Below, piece by piece: positions 1 through 12,171 of a stretch of DNA of 64,000 nt. A model generated the notes under the pieces. It had not been told where the DNA came from and searched no databases. It saw nothing but the letters and a program-made list of their open reading frames with translations. The stretch is from Helianthus annuus (taxonomy: Eukaryota; Streptophyta; Magnoliopsida; Asterales; Asteraceae), in NCBI RefSeq assembly GCF_002127325.2, contig NC_035433.2, positions 85,455,775 to 85,519,774 on the forward strand, written 5' to 3'. The translations under genes were made by a program, and so were the position numbers. Positions within the stretch are counted from its first letter, which is position 1; each line of letters starts with the position of its first letter.

Positions 1-702
1 GGTTTTGGTGAGTGAAGGGTGTTTGTTTTGGGTTAAGAAATGAAAAGGTTTAGGCTCAAAGGGGTTAACTAGGGGGATTTTGGGTAGGTGGTAAAAAAAA
101 GAAAAATAATGGTGTTGAAAGAAAAAGGGTTAGTCCTAATGCCTCCATCATTTACTTACTCGGGTTTAAGTTGGTAAGGACCGGGAATGTATCGTCATGG
201 CAAGTTCTAGAGTCGTAAGAACCAAGCGGCTATTCACACAAGAAACGAAAAATGAGCATTTAGTTTAAAGATGTGTATATGTATGCTCAATAAAGGCTCA
301 AAACTCACTTTTTGTGGGAATGGGTTTTTATGTGATCAATATATAATCAAATTTTAACTAGATTTGTCATGCCGTTTCATAATTTTTTTATGTTGTTCTT
401 TTTTATCACGACGCTATCGGTTGTAAATTTGTAAAAATATAACCTTTTTAGAACTTGTAATTCCCAAATTAAACCAAAACAAGTAAAAAAATGAAAAAAA
501 TTTGAAAAAATTTGGGGTGTTTAGCGGTTCCAATAGAGTTTTGTGTAAGGCTTGTAATTAGGACTTGCAAAATTCAAGGTTTTAGCATCCACCCCACACT
601 TAAATTACACATTGTCCTCAATGTGTCCCAAAAATAAGTTTTTAGGTTGATTGAATGTGTAAAAGTGTGTTTAAAAATAAATTTTTATGTTACTGGGCAT
701 CT

Positions 703-891
703 GGACACGGGCCCGTGGTGTCCGGGCACGGTCCCGTGTTCAGGTTGCCAGTAATGAAATTAGTAAAAAGAAACAGAAGCCTGGGCACGGGGGAGTGTTC
801 AGTGAGCACGCCCCGTGTCCAGTTACCTGAACTGGGCGATTTCCTGCAGATGGTTCAGCACGGGGCCGAGTTGGCGGAACACGGCCCGTGC
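703..891. repeat. Three paired GC-rich palindromes
   Basis: Copies of a 12-bp near-palindrome of the form CACGGSCCCGTG start at 706 and 727, 786 and 807, and 859 and 880. Within each pair the start-to-start distance is exactly 21 bp. The surrounding DNA is AT-rich. The short plus-strand ORFs over this region (repeating HGPV) are by-products of the repeat. Confidence 0.85.
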
Positions 892-1239
892 CGAACTTGC
901 TGTAATGAAGAAAATTTTACGGGAGGCTCTGTTTTTTGTGCATGGGGTGTTGGTTCAAGTTTCCCTTGGTATCCTTCACCATCCCGAGTGTGTTTTACCC
1001 ATTACAACATCATCCAAACACCAAATAATTTATAAAACCATCATTCATTCGATAGAGAAAGTTACATAACATTCCTAATAAATTAAAATTCTAGATAAAT
1101 AGGTCAGAAAACACAAGAAGTCTAAACCAAGAAGTTCTAGCCTAATGTTTATTCTATTAGCAAAATTTCCGAAAAGATAATTCTCTCGGTTGGATGCGGC
1201 TCGAAGAGCTTCTTCCTCCGGATATGGGTCCCTCACACG

Positions 1240-1676
1240 TCGGCGAGCCATTCTTCTATCTCCCTAGGGAGAAGAAAGGCGGGCTCATTGGCATCATTTT
1301 GAGGGGGTGTAACTTCCACCGGGACTTCTTACAAATCGTCAAGAGGAGGTTCCGCGGGGATGTCATCCCACCCGGTGGGATTATTGACTCCAAGTGCTAG
1401 GTTCTAATCCTCTTGAGGGAGGATTGGTTCCATGGGAGGTGTCACAAGAATGTTCAACCTCTGGTGCAAGAGGTTGATTTCTTGAAAACTGTTTTTCCAA
1501 CCCCACCGTAAGAAATTTATACCGTCTATTAGGACCTCCTCTACCGATGTCATCTCATCAAGAACTTCACATAATGCCATCACGTAGCGTACGAGAGTTG
1601 CTTCGATTGAGGACCTTCGTTCTCTTCGACTGTTTCTGGAATGTGCTGACGAAGTTCCACTGTTTTGGCTCGACAT
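1240..1676 (-). pseudogene. Decayed ORF in Athila-like interior
   Basis: A minus-strand ORF starts at 1676 with a Ser/Arg-rich stretch and is open for 90 codons to a stop at 1404. The same frame continues with plausible coding text (proline- and acid-rich) to about 1240, broken by at least two more stops. A second short frame (ATG at 1251) encodes an Arg- and Glu-rich start, MARRRVRDPYPEEE, that overlaps its end. No domain is recognised. I interpret it as remains of element-encoded protein, not a host gene. Confidence 0.3.
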
Positions 1677-1728
1677 TCTACGAAAATAAACTGAAGAGAG
1701 TTCATTTTAATGAAACAGTAGCCTCGGA

Positions 1729-1761
1729 CACGGCCCCGTGCACAATGAGCACGGCCCCGTG
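1729..1761. repeat. Paired GC-rich palindrome, 21-bp spacing
   Basis: Two perfect CACGGCCCCGTG-class copies start at 1729 and 1750. Confidence 0.85.
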
Positions 1762-2144
1762 TTCACCTGTCTGCAGATTTTTGAAACAAGGAATCTTGGA
1801 GTTTTAAATTATTTTTCTGTTTGTTAAAGCCATTTTAAGCAGAAATAACTTAAAACAATGTTGTAGAACTTATTTTTAACAAGATTCCTTGAATAAAAAA
1901 CCTAACAAACATCACAATAAAGCTTGGAACCATGTTGATTTCAAGCTTTAATGGAGGTGTTTTGAGGTGAAAATGAAGAAGAATGCAATAGACAAAAGTA
2001 GAAAAAACAAGATGGTTGTTGGGAACCTTCTTTAGAATATACCTAGGATGGTATGTGTGAAGATCCACAAAATCTCTGCCTTTTGGAGTGGTCCAAATGT
2101 GTAGGAATCTTGGCTGTATTTATAGAAAACAACAGCATGTTGCA

Positions 2145-2279
2145 CACGGCCCCGTGTCGGCTAGACACGGCCCCGTGTGTAGACAAGATCCTGACACATT
2201 TTGTCAGTATTCTGACAAAAAGTCAGACAGGAATCTTTTGGTGGACACGGGGGCGTGCTGACCTGGACACGGCCCCGTG
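2145..2279. repeat. Two paired GC-rich palindromes
   Basis: Copies start at 2145 and 2166 (spacing 21) and at 2246 and 2268 (spacing 22). Confidence 0.85.
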
Positions 2280-2280
2280 T

Positions 2281-2733
2281 CTAGAGGCTGTTTATGAAGT
2301 TTCGTCTATTTCTAAGGAATTTATCCGGATCGGGTGGTTCCTTACTGGACGGAACAACCCCGAAGTGCCTGAGATACCTTAATTGCTCTAGATTTAGACG
2401 AGAACACAAGAGGTTGTCGGTGAGGGTGATTCCTATGCTAAATGTAGGTGGACAAGTCCAACCCTTTCCCGGGCTCTCGTTAAAGAAGGTGTATGCCGAA
2501 TCGCTCAGGTCTATGTATGCATCGAACGAAGTTGATGGGGAGTCCTTCACGGCACAATCGATACAGGGACGACTATCGCTCAAGTCATCAAGAGGGTTAG
2601 AGGTAGTTTTGGGAACAACGAAGTTGTTTTTATCCATATGCGATCTCAACAATTCTTCTTGGGTATCTTCTTGAGATGAATTAATGATATCCATCTCAAG
2701 TTCCTTTACCCAAGTAAGAATTAGGTCTTCCAT
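2281..2733 (-). CDS. Hypothetical 150-aa ORF in Athila-like interior
   Basis: An uninterrupted ATG-started ORF, the longest in this interior. I do not recognise a domain. The N-terminal 40 residues are acidic and probably helical. The C-terminal half has a compact hydrophobic and proline pattern (GWTCPP, GITLTDNLL, RYLRHFGVVPSS) and looks like a real protein rather than chance. Its 3' end runs into the palindrome pair at 2246-2279. Position, between the primer-binding side and the motif I associate with post-pol DNA, is where gag would be expected, but there is no zinc knuckle and no similarity I can see to gag. It could be a leader ORF of a non-autonomous family or a fortuitous ORF. Confidence 0.35.
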   Translation of the reverse strand: MEDLILTWVKELEMDIINSSQEDTQEELLRSHMDKNNFVVPKTTSNPLDDLSDSRPCIDCAVKDSPSTSFDAYIDLSDSAYTFFNESPGKGWTCPPTFSIGITLTDNLLCSRLNLEQLRYLRHFGVVPSSKEPPDPDKFLRNRRNFINSL

Positions 2734-3032
2734 TTGAAATCATTTATCAAGAAGCATTTCTCCTAGAAGGGTCGATTGAGAGCATTCGAGGGAGAGCTAA
2801 GGATTATTTTTACTTTCGCCCCTCTTAAGGCTATAGGAAAACAATGGGTCTATATAGTGGGGCTTATAGTTTAGAAAATAACATTCTAAATCTTTCTGAT
2901 TGCCACCACATATTTGACACTACGTACCATAAGAGGGACAATAGTAAAAAAAATCAGTATCACTCATGTTCGTGTCAGAAATTACCAACCGTCGGGATCT
3001 TACGGTTCTGTTTTCAGTAACTGAAACTTGGG

Positions 3033-3141
3033 CACGGGGCGTGTTGAGTGGGCACGGCCCCGTGTTCAGCTACTGTCTAACTTAAAACAGGATTGCCGGT
3101 ACCAAAGATTGGGCACGGGGCGTGTTCAGCGGGCACGACCC
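3033..3141. repeat. Two paired GC-rich palindromes, one split by element A
   Basis: Copies start at 3033 and 3053, and at 3114 and 3134. The spacing is 20 bp in both, because the first palindrome of each pair is 11 rather than 12 bp. The last copy is cut: its right part resumes at 30983 after the insertion of element A. Confidence 0.8.
3137..3141. repeat. Target-site duplication of element A, left copy (GACCC)
   Basis: GACCC sits directly before the LTR start TGTCACACC at 3142 and recurs at 30978-30982 directly after the LTR end GGTGTTACA. Confidence 0.93.
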
Positions 3142-6068
3142 TGTCACACCCCTAATTTCCACGTGTCACCGGTGGGCCCGGTGGGGGATTAACGTGACGT
3201 AGTTGATATCATCATGGTCAAACAACACAAATTATAATGCACAACGGAAGCAAAGATAGATTCATTTCAACTTAAGTTATTGTAATATTCAATATCACAA
3301 AATGTCGAAATAGAATCCACAGGCAGAATCAAATAAACAGGAAACTTCATTTCAACAGACTTCATGCATCCTAAGTTTGCGAGACTTCTATGGATGCTTA
3401 AGGAGTGACCAGCCTATTACGCGTAGTACCTGCACTTAGTCTTTTTGGAAAATACGTCAGTTTACACTGGTAAATACAACTCAACTGACTCATTTTGAAA
3501 CTGTTTAAAATTGATTTAAATGCTCGTGGCATAAAACTTGTTATAACTTGGGATAATTATTTGCTTAATAATCTTGTAAAAGAATTACATGTTCGTTCTG
3601 CGTTCGGTAGCCCGGGTCATGCCGGGTTAAAGATTAATAGACACACCACTTAATATAATTCTGCCGCGAGACTTCTCTCGTACCGACGATTATACATGTT
3701 GTACAGCACTACGGGTGTACGCCTACACCCGAGTGCTAAGGTCGTGGCCATTCTTTGAATGATGCCAAGGATATCCGGGACATGGTCATTAAGCCCCCAA
3801 AGGCGTTAAACAAACAAAACAACATTTTCAAACGGGTTAATTTAACTGCGCATAACCAAGACCGGTTAAGGTCAATTCCCCGACCAAGCGGTATTTTATA
3901 TACCGTACCCCAAGCCCGTATAGGGAAAATAAGTTAAACGTATTTACCTGAGCAAAGTATAAACCAAATATAACGAGTGCAAGTAGCTTTTACTGGGCTC
4001 CTAGATCTGGAAATTAAGGTTTTAATAACCTATTAGAATCCTAACGGGTCTTAAGCTTAGACCGGTTAGTTTTATATAAAGATTACGGTTTTAAACGCAC
4101 AATAAGGCGAAGACCGTCTTAGAATGTGGTTTTGACCCAACAAGCTTGCACACTTGTTTTATATGGGTAACATAATCACATTCTGGATTTTGAGACCAAA
4201 AAGATATGGTTTGACCCGTTTCGGCTAAAATGGCCAAACTAGTCACTAAAGCCGATCCGAACGCGTATAATGCGTAACGAGTAACCATAAGAGTCAAATA
4301 CAAGTTTCTGAAGTCAATATGCTCAAAATATGTTGTGATATCAGAATGATATCTTCCATTATGCCCCAAATGATTATAAACCAAAACTATGCCTCAAAAG
4401 GGCGTTTTGGTCATTTTATAAGGTGAAAAAGGGTTAAAATGATAACCTGAGTTACAGGTCCGATTCAATTAGTAAATATACTTAATTTACTAAGTTATAA
4501 CAGTAGGGTATCAAAATTATGTGAAATTTATTATCTTTAACCTTACTATGCACCGTAGGGGCATTTTGGTAATTTCACATGTGCCTAAAAGGTCAATCCT
4601 AGAATTATGAGTTCAAAACAATTGCCTACTGTTTAGAATATAACAATTTACTAATTACATCAGTAGGTTCAAACCCTTAAGCTTAATAAGGCTCTAGTGC
4701 ACACTTAAGCGTTAAAAATGCCTAAAAAGGCGATTTGGAGCCATTTCCGGGTTTTCTGTATAAAGCTGATATTTTTAATATTCCAAATGGCTCAAAATAA
4801 TTTATTTATCATAACAAATCAGTAGAAATTGGTTTGAGGTCAAAAGGTTTTGTAAAACTCATTTTATGGCTAAAAAGGGCAAAACCGACATAAACCGAAT
4901 AAACCTTAGAACACTAAGTTATGCTCAGCCTAAAAATAAATAAAAATCACCAAAAATCACAAAATATTATTTTATAACAGTGGGTAAAAGTTTGGTATAA
5001 AAATTTGGGTTTTGATAGGCTATACATAATTTACGCTATTTAATTACTAAAGAAGCTTCTAATTACGCTATTGAGCATAACTCTTAATCTAGACCTCAAA
5101 CTGACATCAAATTTTGGGTGCAAGTTTATAAATCAGTAGCTAAGGTGCCTACCCTTTTACATTTTCAAAAATCACGTTTTAAGGTCAAATGGGCATAATG
5201 GTCAACATATAAGCGATTAACGGAAACATGCACGTGAATAGGATATCCAATGAACCAAGTTGTATAATCTCAGAGAGTTATACTAACATGTAAATAGGTT
5301 CAAAAGAAGCTCTAAGGCAATCCTAATCTTGGCTTAAACGGGTCAGAACTGAAAGTCAAAGCAGAAGTCAAACTTTGCGACTTTCGGTTCCAAACCGAGC
5401 CTAAACTGAAAATTGTCGAGTTGAACATGTTGGAACATGTTCTTACATTAATTACCAAGTTATTTTACTGATCAAACAGGTTGCATGTAACCTACATTGC
5501 TAATTATGCATTAATTCGCAAATAGTCATTTCTGTTGACTTTTTATAATGTACTTTGACTCGACAATTAGCATAGTTAGAGTGGGATTCTGGAAATACCC
5601 TTTTAAGGGTTTTGTTACCCACATAATTACCTACTTAAAGGTATTTTTAATTCGGGATATTAGTGAGTAATTATGGACTAATCCCGAAGTCAAACCTTAA
5701 TTACGATGGTTTGACTTTTAGCTAATTAACTAAGCTAAAAGTAATTAGAGGGGATTAAGGACACTTACAAGAGTCCTAAGAATGCTTATGAGGCCTAAGA
5801 AAGATTTGTTGTAGTCTAGGAGCTCCAGAGAAGTCTTGAACCAAAGTTGCAAATGAGCATACCAAGTGTTCACAACATCAAGTTCTTATATAGTGAACCT
5901 TGAGGTCCAAGATGATGCCAAGATAGTCTAGAGTGGTTACAAGATCACCCCAGGTGTCTATATGATGCTATAAACTGCCTAGCAAGTCCCTGGTTTCGAA
6001 AACCATTCATTTAAGTCGGTGTAACAGGCTGAACAGGCAGCTGTCCATTTTCTGCTGCCAACGACTGC

Positions 6069-6218
6069 CTTACGGACCGCAAGCTTAAGGCCTTGCGGTC
6101 CGTAAGCTCCTCTTGCGAACCGTATGCTGAAACAGTTACGGTCCGTAACCGACCCTTGCTAAAATCGCCCAGGTACCCTTCTTACGGACCGTAAGACTAG
6201 GGCCTTGCGGTCCGTAAC
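6069..6218. repeat. Three paired palindromes in LTR of element A
   Basis: A 15-bp palindrome of the type CTTACGGACCGTAAG occurs six times, as pairs starting at 6069 and 6092, 6112 and 6135, and 6181 and 6204. Spacing within every pair is exactly 23 bp. The same arrangement recurs in the other LTR at 30373-30523. In element orientation the cluster lies in U3, upstream of the TATA-like site. Confidence 0.85.
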
Positions 6219-6275
6219 CGTTGGTCAGAAACAAAATTTTCACAAACTTCAAGTCTTGACCATGCAATCTCGTGG

Positions 6276-6280
6276 ATTCC
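6276..6280. repeat. Target-site duplication of element B, left copy (ATTCC)
   Basis: ATTCC precedes the LTR start at 6281 and recurs at 19987-19991 after the LTR end. The uninterrupted site can be read in the other LTR of element A around 30580. Confidence 0.93.
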
Positions 6281-9200
6281 TGTCACACCCCGAATTTCCA
6301 CGTGTCACCGGTGGGCCCGGTGGGGAGTATCGTGACGTAGTTGATAACATCATAGTCAAACAACACAATTTATAAATGCACAGCGGAAGCAAAGGATAAT
6401 ATTTTACAATCCGAATATAAAGTAATATCAAGTATTACAACGGAAAGTAGGGGATCCACAGGCGGATCTTAAAACTTAAATATTGTTCAACAGACTTTAG
6501 ACGCCTAGAATTTGCAAGATTCCTTATTAACGCCCTGAGCAGCTTCCAGCCTATTACGTACTTGTACCTGTCACTTAGACTTTGGAAAATACGTCAGTTT
6601 TCACTGGTAAATACACTCAACTGACTCATTTGAAAAGAGTTTATGAAAATAGGTTTAGGCGCACAAGGCACAAATCTATTTTGACACTTGATTAAGATGC
6701 ACAAGGCAAGATTAATCTTTTATACTTGGGACAAACTATATCTCATGTTATCAGTTTTACATAACTTGCTCTACATACGGGGCCCGGTCCTATGCCGGTT
6801 CAAGATTAACCGACACACCACTATTCCCCTATTGGGAATCCCATATTGGGTATAATCAAATAATAAGCATAAAGCATCTGTCAGGTGTATGCCTACACCC
6901 CGTGCTTAGGTCGTGGCCATTGCAATTAATGAGTCAAGGATATCCAGGACACGGTCGAATTAACCCCCAATGTTTCAGTCAAGCAATACGAATTAAAACA
7001 GGTTATTTGAATTTCCCGACACATTGGTCTTCGAATCCCATACCTGACCATGCGGTATTTATATTACCGTATCCCAAGCCCGTAATAGGGAAAATAAGTT
7101 AAGAGTATTTACCTGAGCTAGCTCCTGTCTTAAATAGCAAGAGTTATAATAACTCAGCCGTATTCACTTAAGTAAGCGTAGGTACAATTTACCGGAAGGC
7201 TCTAGTCTGGAACGATGGTATAAATAACCAATTAGAATACTAACGGGTCTTTAATTAAGCCTAAGCTTAGACCGGTTAGTTTTAAGGAAATATACGGTTC
7301 AAGCGCACGATTAAGCGAAGACCGGATAGAACGTGATTCAGACCCGACCAGTTTGAATACTTGTATAATATGGGTATACTAAATACATTCTGGATTTTGA
7401 GACAAAAATGATAACGTTTGACCCGTTTCGGTCAATTTATGCAAACTAGTTACATAAACCGAACTGAGCGCTAAAAGAGCGTTACGGGTAGGCAAAAGAG
7501 TCATATGCAAGTTCCCTGAGATAATATGCTTTAAATATGATATAATATCAGTAAGTTATGTTCTATTATGCCCCGAATAATTTTAAACTCAATTTATGCC
7601 TTAGAAGGGCATTTTGGTCATTTAAAAGATTATAAAAGAGTAAAATTAGAAATCTGAGTTCCGGGTCTGGCTTATACAGTAAATATACTTTATTGGGTAT
7701 ATTATAACAGTAGGGGTATTTTAGTAATTTCACAAGGGCTAAAAATGCCAAAACTGGAAATCTGAGTTCATATACCTATACTTACTGTTATTATATGAAA
7801 ATATACTAATTACATCAGTAGGTATGAGTCTTATATGTTTAAAACGGGTATAACGCTTACTATGCGCTTAAAACGCTTAAAATGCGATTTAGTGCCGTTT
7901 CCGGGTTTTTAAAAGAAAGCTGAGATTTTTATACTTCCAGAATGCTCAAAATAATTTATTTAACATATAAAATCAGTAGAAAAAGGTTTCGGGTCAAAAG
8001 AATATATAAAACTCATTTTATGGCTTAAACGGTCAAAACCGGCATAAACCGAATCGACTAAGCGATCTAAGATACGATCAGCCAAAAATTAAATAAAAAT
8101 CATCAAAAATCCCAAAATATTATATAACATCAGTGGGTAAAAAGTTTTGTATCAAAACGTGGCCTGAAATAGGTTAGACGCAAAATGCGCCGTTTATTAA
8201 ACATAAAGCTTTAGTTTTACGCTATTGGCCATAACTCAAAATCTGGACCACCAACTGGTCTAAAATTTTCGGTGCAAGTTTATATATTAGAAATAAAGAT
8301 TTCTACTCTTTCACTTTTCCAAAAATCACGTTTTATATCAAAAAGGGCAAAATAGTCAACTTTAAGCATAAATCGGAAACATACAAATGAATCGGCTAAG
8401 TATAGACTCGAGATATAAAAATTCCAGAAAGTTTAACCAAAATAAAAGTAGTCAAAAATAGTCTCCAATACAGATCTCAAACATGCATGCACGGATCCGA
8501 ATCGATAGTCTACGAAAAAGTCGTTTTATAAGACTTTCGGTTCCGATCCGAGTTTATACTAAAGATTGTCGAGTTGATTATGGTAAAACACATTCTTATA
8601 TTCATTATAAGTTATTTTTGATGATCAAACTGATTGCATGTCATCTACACTACTATTTATGCTATATTTCGCAAAAACGATTTCTGTTGACTTTTTAGAA
8701 ATAACTTTGACTCGACAAATAGCATGCTTAGAGTGGGAATCAGAGAATACCCTTTTGAGGGTTTGTTTCCCACATAAATACCAACATATCAGTGGTTTCA
8801 ATTTGAGAAATGACAGAGTAAAACTCGTTTAATCGAAAAGTCAAAGTATAAGAACAACGGTTTGACTTTTAACAATTAATCAATGCAAGAACGAATTATA
8901 GAATGTTATGAAGGCTTACAAAGGTCCTAATGAAGCTTAGTTAACACTAGGAGGTGGCCTTGTCGTTCAGATTTGCTCCAGAAGTGCCTTGAGAGCTTTT
9001 GCAAGTTTTGGGTGTTCTTGATCACAATGCAAGTGCCAAAGAAATGAGCTTTTTGATCAACTTATGGAGGAATTCAGATGTATAGAGAGCTTCTCAGTAG
9101 CCTAGGCATGCAAGGGATTTAATTGGTGCAAAATGGAGGTGATATGAGCTGTTTACCACTTCAAATTCGGACCCAAATTGCAATTTTCGCGAAATTCTGA

Positions 9201-9860
9201 TGCTGGCGGGGTCACACGGCCCGCCTAAGGATTCCCAGGCGGGTCGCCTGGGGTCTGCAGGCCCAAAATTGTTTCAAACTTGGCAGCTTTGGTCCCTGTC
9301 CTTGCATGCGATGCTTTGGCTACTTATTTTGACTCGTAAACCCCCAAACTTGGTTTCTAAGAACCTTGGGACATTTACCAACATGGTAATGTCCTCGGAT
9401 AACTTTGCGCTCAACCGAAAAGCCATGAAATTCGACGTTGACGCTTTTAACCCCTCAAGCACGGTTTTGGCCATAACTTTCTCATACGTTATTGAAACTT
9501 CATGAAATTTTTACCACATATTCTAGTGAGTATATTTTAGCATTACAATGCTTCGGGTCTGCCAAAAGTTCACTCAGAGGTATAAATTCGACATGTTGAC
9601 ACTTTTGGCCCCTATAGTTTGTAATTCCTCACTTTTGTGCAATTTCCGCGTCGTATGATCCATGAACCATCCGTTTAAGGTTATGAACATTATGTAGGGT
9701 TATTATAGAGTCTATTTATCCATTGTTGACACTTTGGACCCTTACGTTCCATAGTTTTCACTGTTTGTCAATTTTAGTCCCTCTAAAGTATGTTTTCACA
9801 TACCGGAACCTTATGACACGTGTCAAGACATTATTGGACGGAAATTTTCGAGGTGTTACA
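6281..9860 (-). repeat. Element B 3' LTR
   Basis: It begins TGTCACACCCCGAATTTCC and ends GAGGTGTTACA. It is nearly identical to 16408-19986. In its terminal 110 bp it resembles the LTR of element A, including a shared GCACAGCGGAAGCAAAG segment. A GC-rich inverted-repeat cluster (GGCGGG...CCCGCC, then CCAGGCGGGTCGCCTGG) lies at about 9205-9252 in otherwise AT-rich sequence. Short ORFs in the LTR are duplicated in the other copy and are not genes. Confidence 0.95.
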
Positions 9861-9877
9861 TCCTCACCCCCTTAAAA
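9861..9877 (-). other. Polypurine tract of element B
   Basis: On the minus strand TTTTAAGGGGGTGAGGA directly abuts the 3' LTR start TGTAACACC. This is the expected plus-strand primer of the element. Confidence 0.85.
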
Positions 9878-9976
9878 GAAATCTCGACCTCGAGATTTAT
9901 TGAAACAAATGGGGATATTTTTTTCTTTCATCGTGGATTCCACTTCCCACGTATATTCGGGACCTCTACGGGTATC

Positions 9977-10751
9977 TCATTTGACCTTGACAATAGGTGC
10001 ATGCTTCCTTCGAAGCTTCTTTACCTGTCGATCCTCAATCGACAAAGGTTTTTCCACGAACTTCATACTCTCATCTATGTGTATATCTGTATGCGGTATA
10101 ATCAGTGATTCGTCAGCGAAACACTTCTTCAGATTACAGATGCGGAACACATTAGGTATAGCGCTAAGTTCTTCAGGCAAGTTTAACTTATAAGCAACTG
10201 ACCCGATACGTTCGACAATCCTGAAGGGTCCTATGTACCTCGGGCTTAGCTTGCCTTTCCTTACCAAATCGCATCACCCCCTCCCAGGGCGATACCTTAA
10301 GTAACACTTTATCACCTACATAGCAGTGAAAATCTTTGCGCTTTGGATCCGCTTAACTTTTCTGCCTATCCCTGGCAGCTTTCAAACGATCGCGAATCTG
10401 AACGATCTTGTCTGTCGTCTTGAAAACGATTTCTGGTCCTGATAGTTGGACATCTCCAACTTCTGCCCAACATATAGGCGATCTACACTTCCTACCGTAT
10501 AAGGCCTCAAAAGGCGCGGCCCTAATACTAGTATGGTAGATATTTTTATAGGAGAACTCTATCAAGGGTAGGTGGTTATCCAAACTGCCACCTAAATTAA
10601 TCACACATGCTCGAAGCATGTCTTCCAATGTTTGGATGGTACGCTCACTCTGTCCGTCTGTCAGCCAACCGTTATGTGATAGTGCTTCTTGACTTATTGG
10701 CGGAACATATCCTTTAATCCTTAGGGTGCAATACATCGCGAGCTCCACCAA
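9977..10751 (-). pseudogene. Integrase C-terminal remnant of element B
   Basis: Two open pieces in different frames together cover the end of a Tekay-like integrase. The first (10751-10353) holds the [14 protein letters not shown] block with the catalytic-type glutamate still present, followed by the [13 protein letters not shown] block. The second (10267-9977) holds the C-terminal [16 protein letters not shown] and chromodomain-like [16 protein letters not shown] blocks. A frame break separates them near 10270-10350, and the reading frame ends before the terminal WELE-type motif seen in element A. Upstream of the DGQSER block similarity stops abruptly near 10665, marking a deletion junction. 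The zinc-binding region and the first two catalytic aspartates are gone, so no active integrase can come from it. Confidence 0.85.
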
Positions 10752-10759
10752 GCTCCTTC

Positions 10760-12171
10760 AATAGGTTTTAGCTCATAAGTTATTTGATCTTGATATATTC
10801 GATTACTTCGAATGATTTCATATATTCAGAGCTTACTAGCCTGACAATTAACAGATTGGCACACCTTTCCAGGGTGATATCTTTTGTTGAACCTTATTTC
10901 TTAACAAGAACTTAGGAGGTTTGCTATTTCCATGAATCCTTGATTCTCTGCCGAATACTGGCAACTTATAGATGGTTATGGATTTGCTCGATCTTATTCG
11001 CTGTTTCCAAGGCAACTTTTAGATCCTGATAATTGGACTTACCAATTTTCTGTCTAGCAATAGATGTTTAACATCTATCTATACAAGGTCTCCCAAAGGA
11101 GCAGCCTTGATACTTATATAACAACTATTATAGACAAGCTAATCTTAAGGTGAGATGGTTATTCCAATCACTGCTTAAAACTAACCTTAAGGGGTAGCTA
11201 ATCCTTTAAGTCAGTCGAATAAATCGACGATCCTGGGCGGTAATTGGGGATTCCTAGATATTGCCTAAATAGGGTTGCGGTAATCAATGCATAAGCAAGA
11301 TGAACCGTCTTTCTTATTTATTAAAAGTCGGAGTTCTTAGAACCTTGAATTTTGGCTTTACGAAACCTTATCCAAAACTTATTTATTTGGCTCTTAGTTC
11401 TTCCTATTTCGCTGGTAATAACAGATATAAGATTCTTACAATAACTGCAGCCCTAAGCGGGATGTTTGTCCTAACATCCTCTTGCCTCTCAGAAGGTAAA
11501 CATGGTAATTCTTATAAAGAAGCTAATTATGACACATAGAGATGCCAGAGATTTCTGCAATCTCAGGCTTTAGCTTATCTATCGCTTTCGGTGTCAGATA
11601 AATGACATATTCCCTTTACCATTACAAGGATGCCCTAAGTAGAGACACTTATAAGGACATTTTTATATTGGATATCTCCTTTGAATACTACTAGTCGACT
11701 TTAGTACAATATGACCATTGGAATATCTTCGGGGATCCCATGCATTAAACCTCCATACTGATCAGGCATGGAAGCAATCTATGGGACACACTAGGATACG
11801 CAAATCCTCATATGGTACTCTTATCAAACATAGTTTGGCATTCGCAGACGATAGAAAACAATGAGAAAAATAATAAAATAAAATAATTAGTATATATTGT
11901 CGTACTCTTTCTGGGGGAGAGTACTCCAGATTCTTAAGAAAGGATTATCTCCGAGGATGGGATAGAGGTCATTAAAGATTCCACTGGTAAGTTATACCTC
12001 ATATTTAATATATGGAGTCCTTATGAATGTAATCCAGAGTTTGCTAAGCTTATGGTTTGTTAAAGATTTATTATCCCTTGCATCAATGCAAAAATACTTG
12101 GCAGTCATTATCAATGCTAAATGGTATAGGACGTACCTAATGCAATTATCGATGTGCACTGTCTCAGGTAT
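10760..12171 (-). pseudogene. Heavily decayed pol of element B
   Basis: No ORF survives, but short matches to the pol of element A are readable. 10900-11240 parallels the integrase 3' region a second time (CTGATAATTGGACTT and the AGCAGCCTTGATACT stretch correspond to similar text at 10430-10530 and 20930-21030). CGGTAATCAATGCATA at 11276 matches the RT region at 22947. The density of changes is far higher than in gag or the LTRs of the same element, so this block was already dead before the copy inserted here. Confidence 0.6.

Larger units (their letters stand above)
1..3141 (-). mobile_element. Interior of Athila-like LTR retrotransposon, left part
   Basis: This is the internal region of the element whose 5' LTR lies at 31117-32911; the two parts are separated by element A. 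Continuity is shown by the GACCC duplication at 3137-3141 and 30978-30982, and by the same paired palindromes on both sides. No gag, protease, reverse transcriptase or integrase is recognisable in the 3.1 kb present, only two short ORFs. At about 590-635 the minus strand reads a short motif (ACATTGAGGACAATGTG, then AAGTGTGGGG) that I associate with the post-pol region of Athila-type elements. The element is therefore probably non-autonomous, or its coding part lies left of the window. The 3' LTR is not in the window. Confidence 0.6.
3142..6280 (-). repeat. Element A 3' LTR, first part
   Basis: The sequence is nearly identical to 27447-30572 or so. It starts TGTCACACCCCTAATTTCC and breaks at ATTCC where element B is inserted; the remainder is at 19992-20368. 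It contains paired 15-bp palindromes at 6069-6218 and a TATA-like site at 5885-5892 on the minus strand. Confidence 0.93.

Noticed and set aside
655..1069. Plus-strand ORFs with HGPV and similar repeats
   Set aside because: The repeating peptide simply translates the palindrome pairs. It occurs on both strands and in several frames, and the spacing also holds outside ORFs.
8483..8832. Small ORFs repeated at 18610-18959
   Set aside because: They lie in the two LTR copies of element B, overlap each other and lack coding features.
9200..9505. 101-codon ORF duplicated at 19327
   Set aside because: LTR sequence of element B with an opposing ORF in the same place; no domain.
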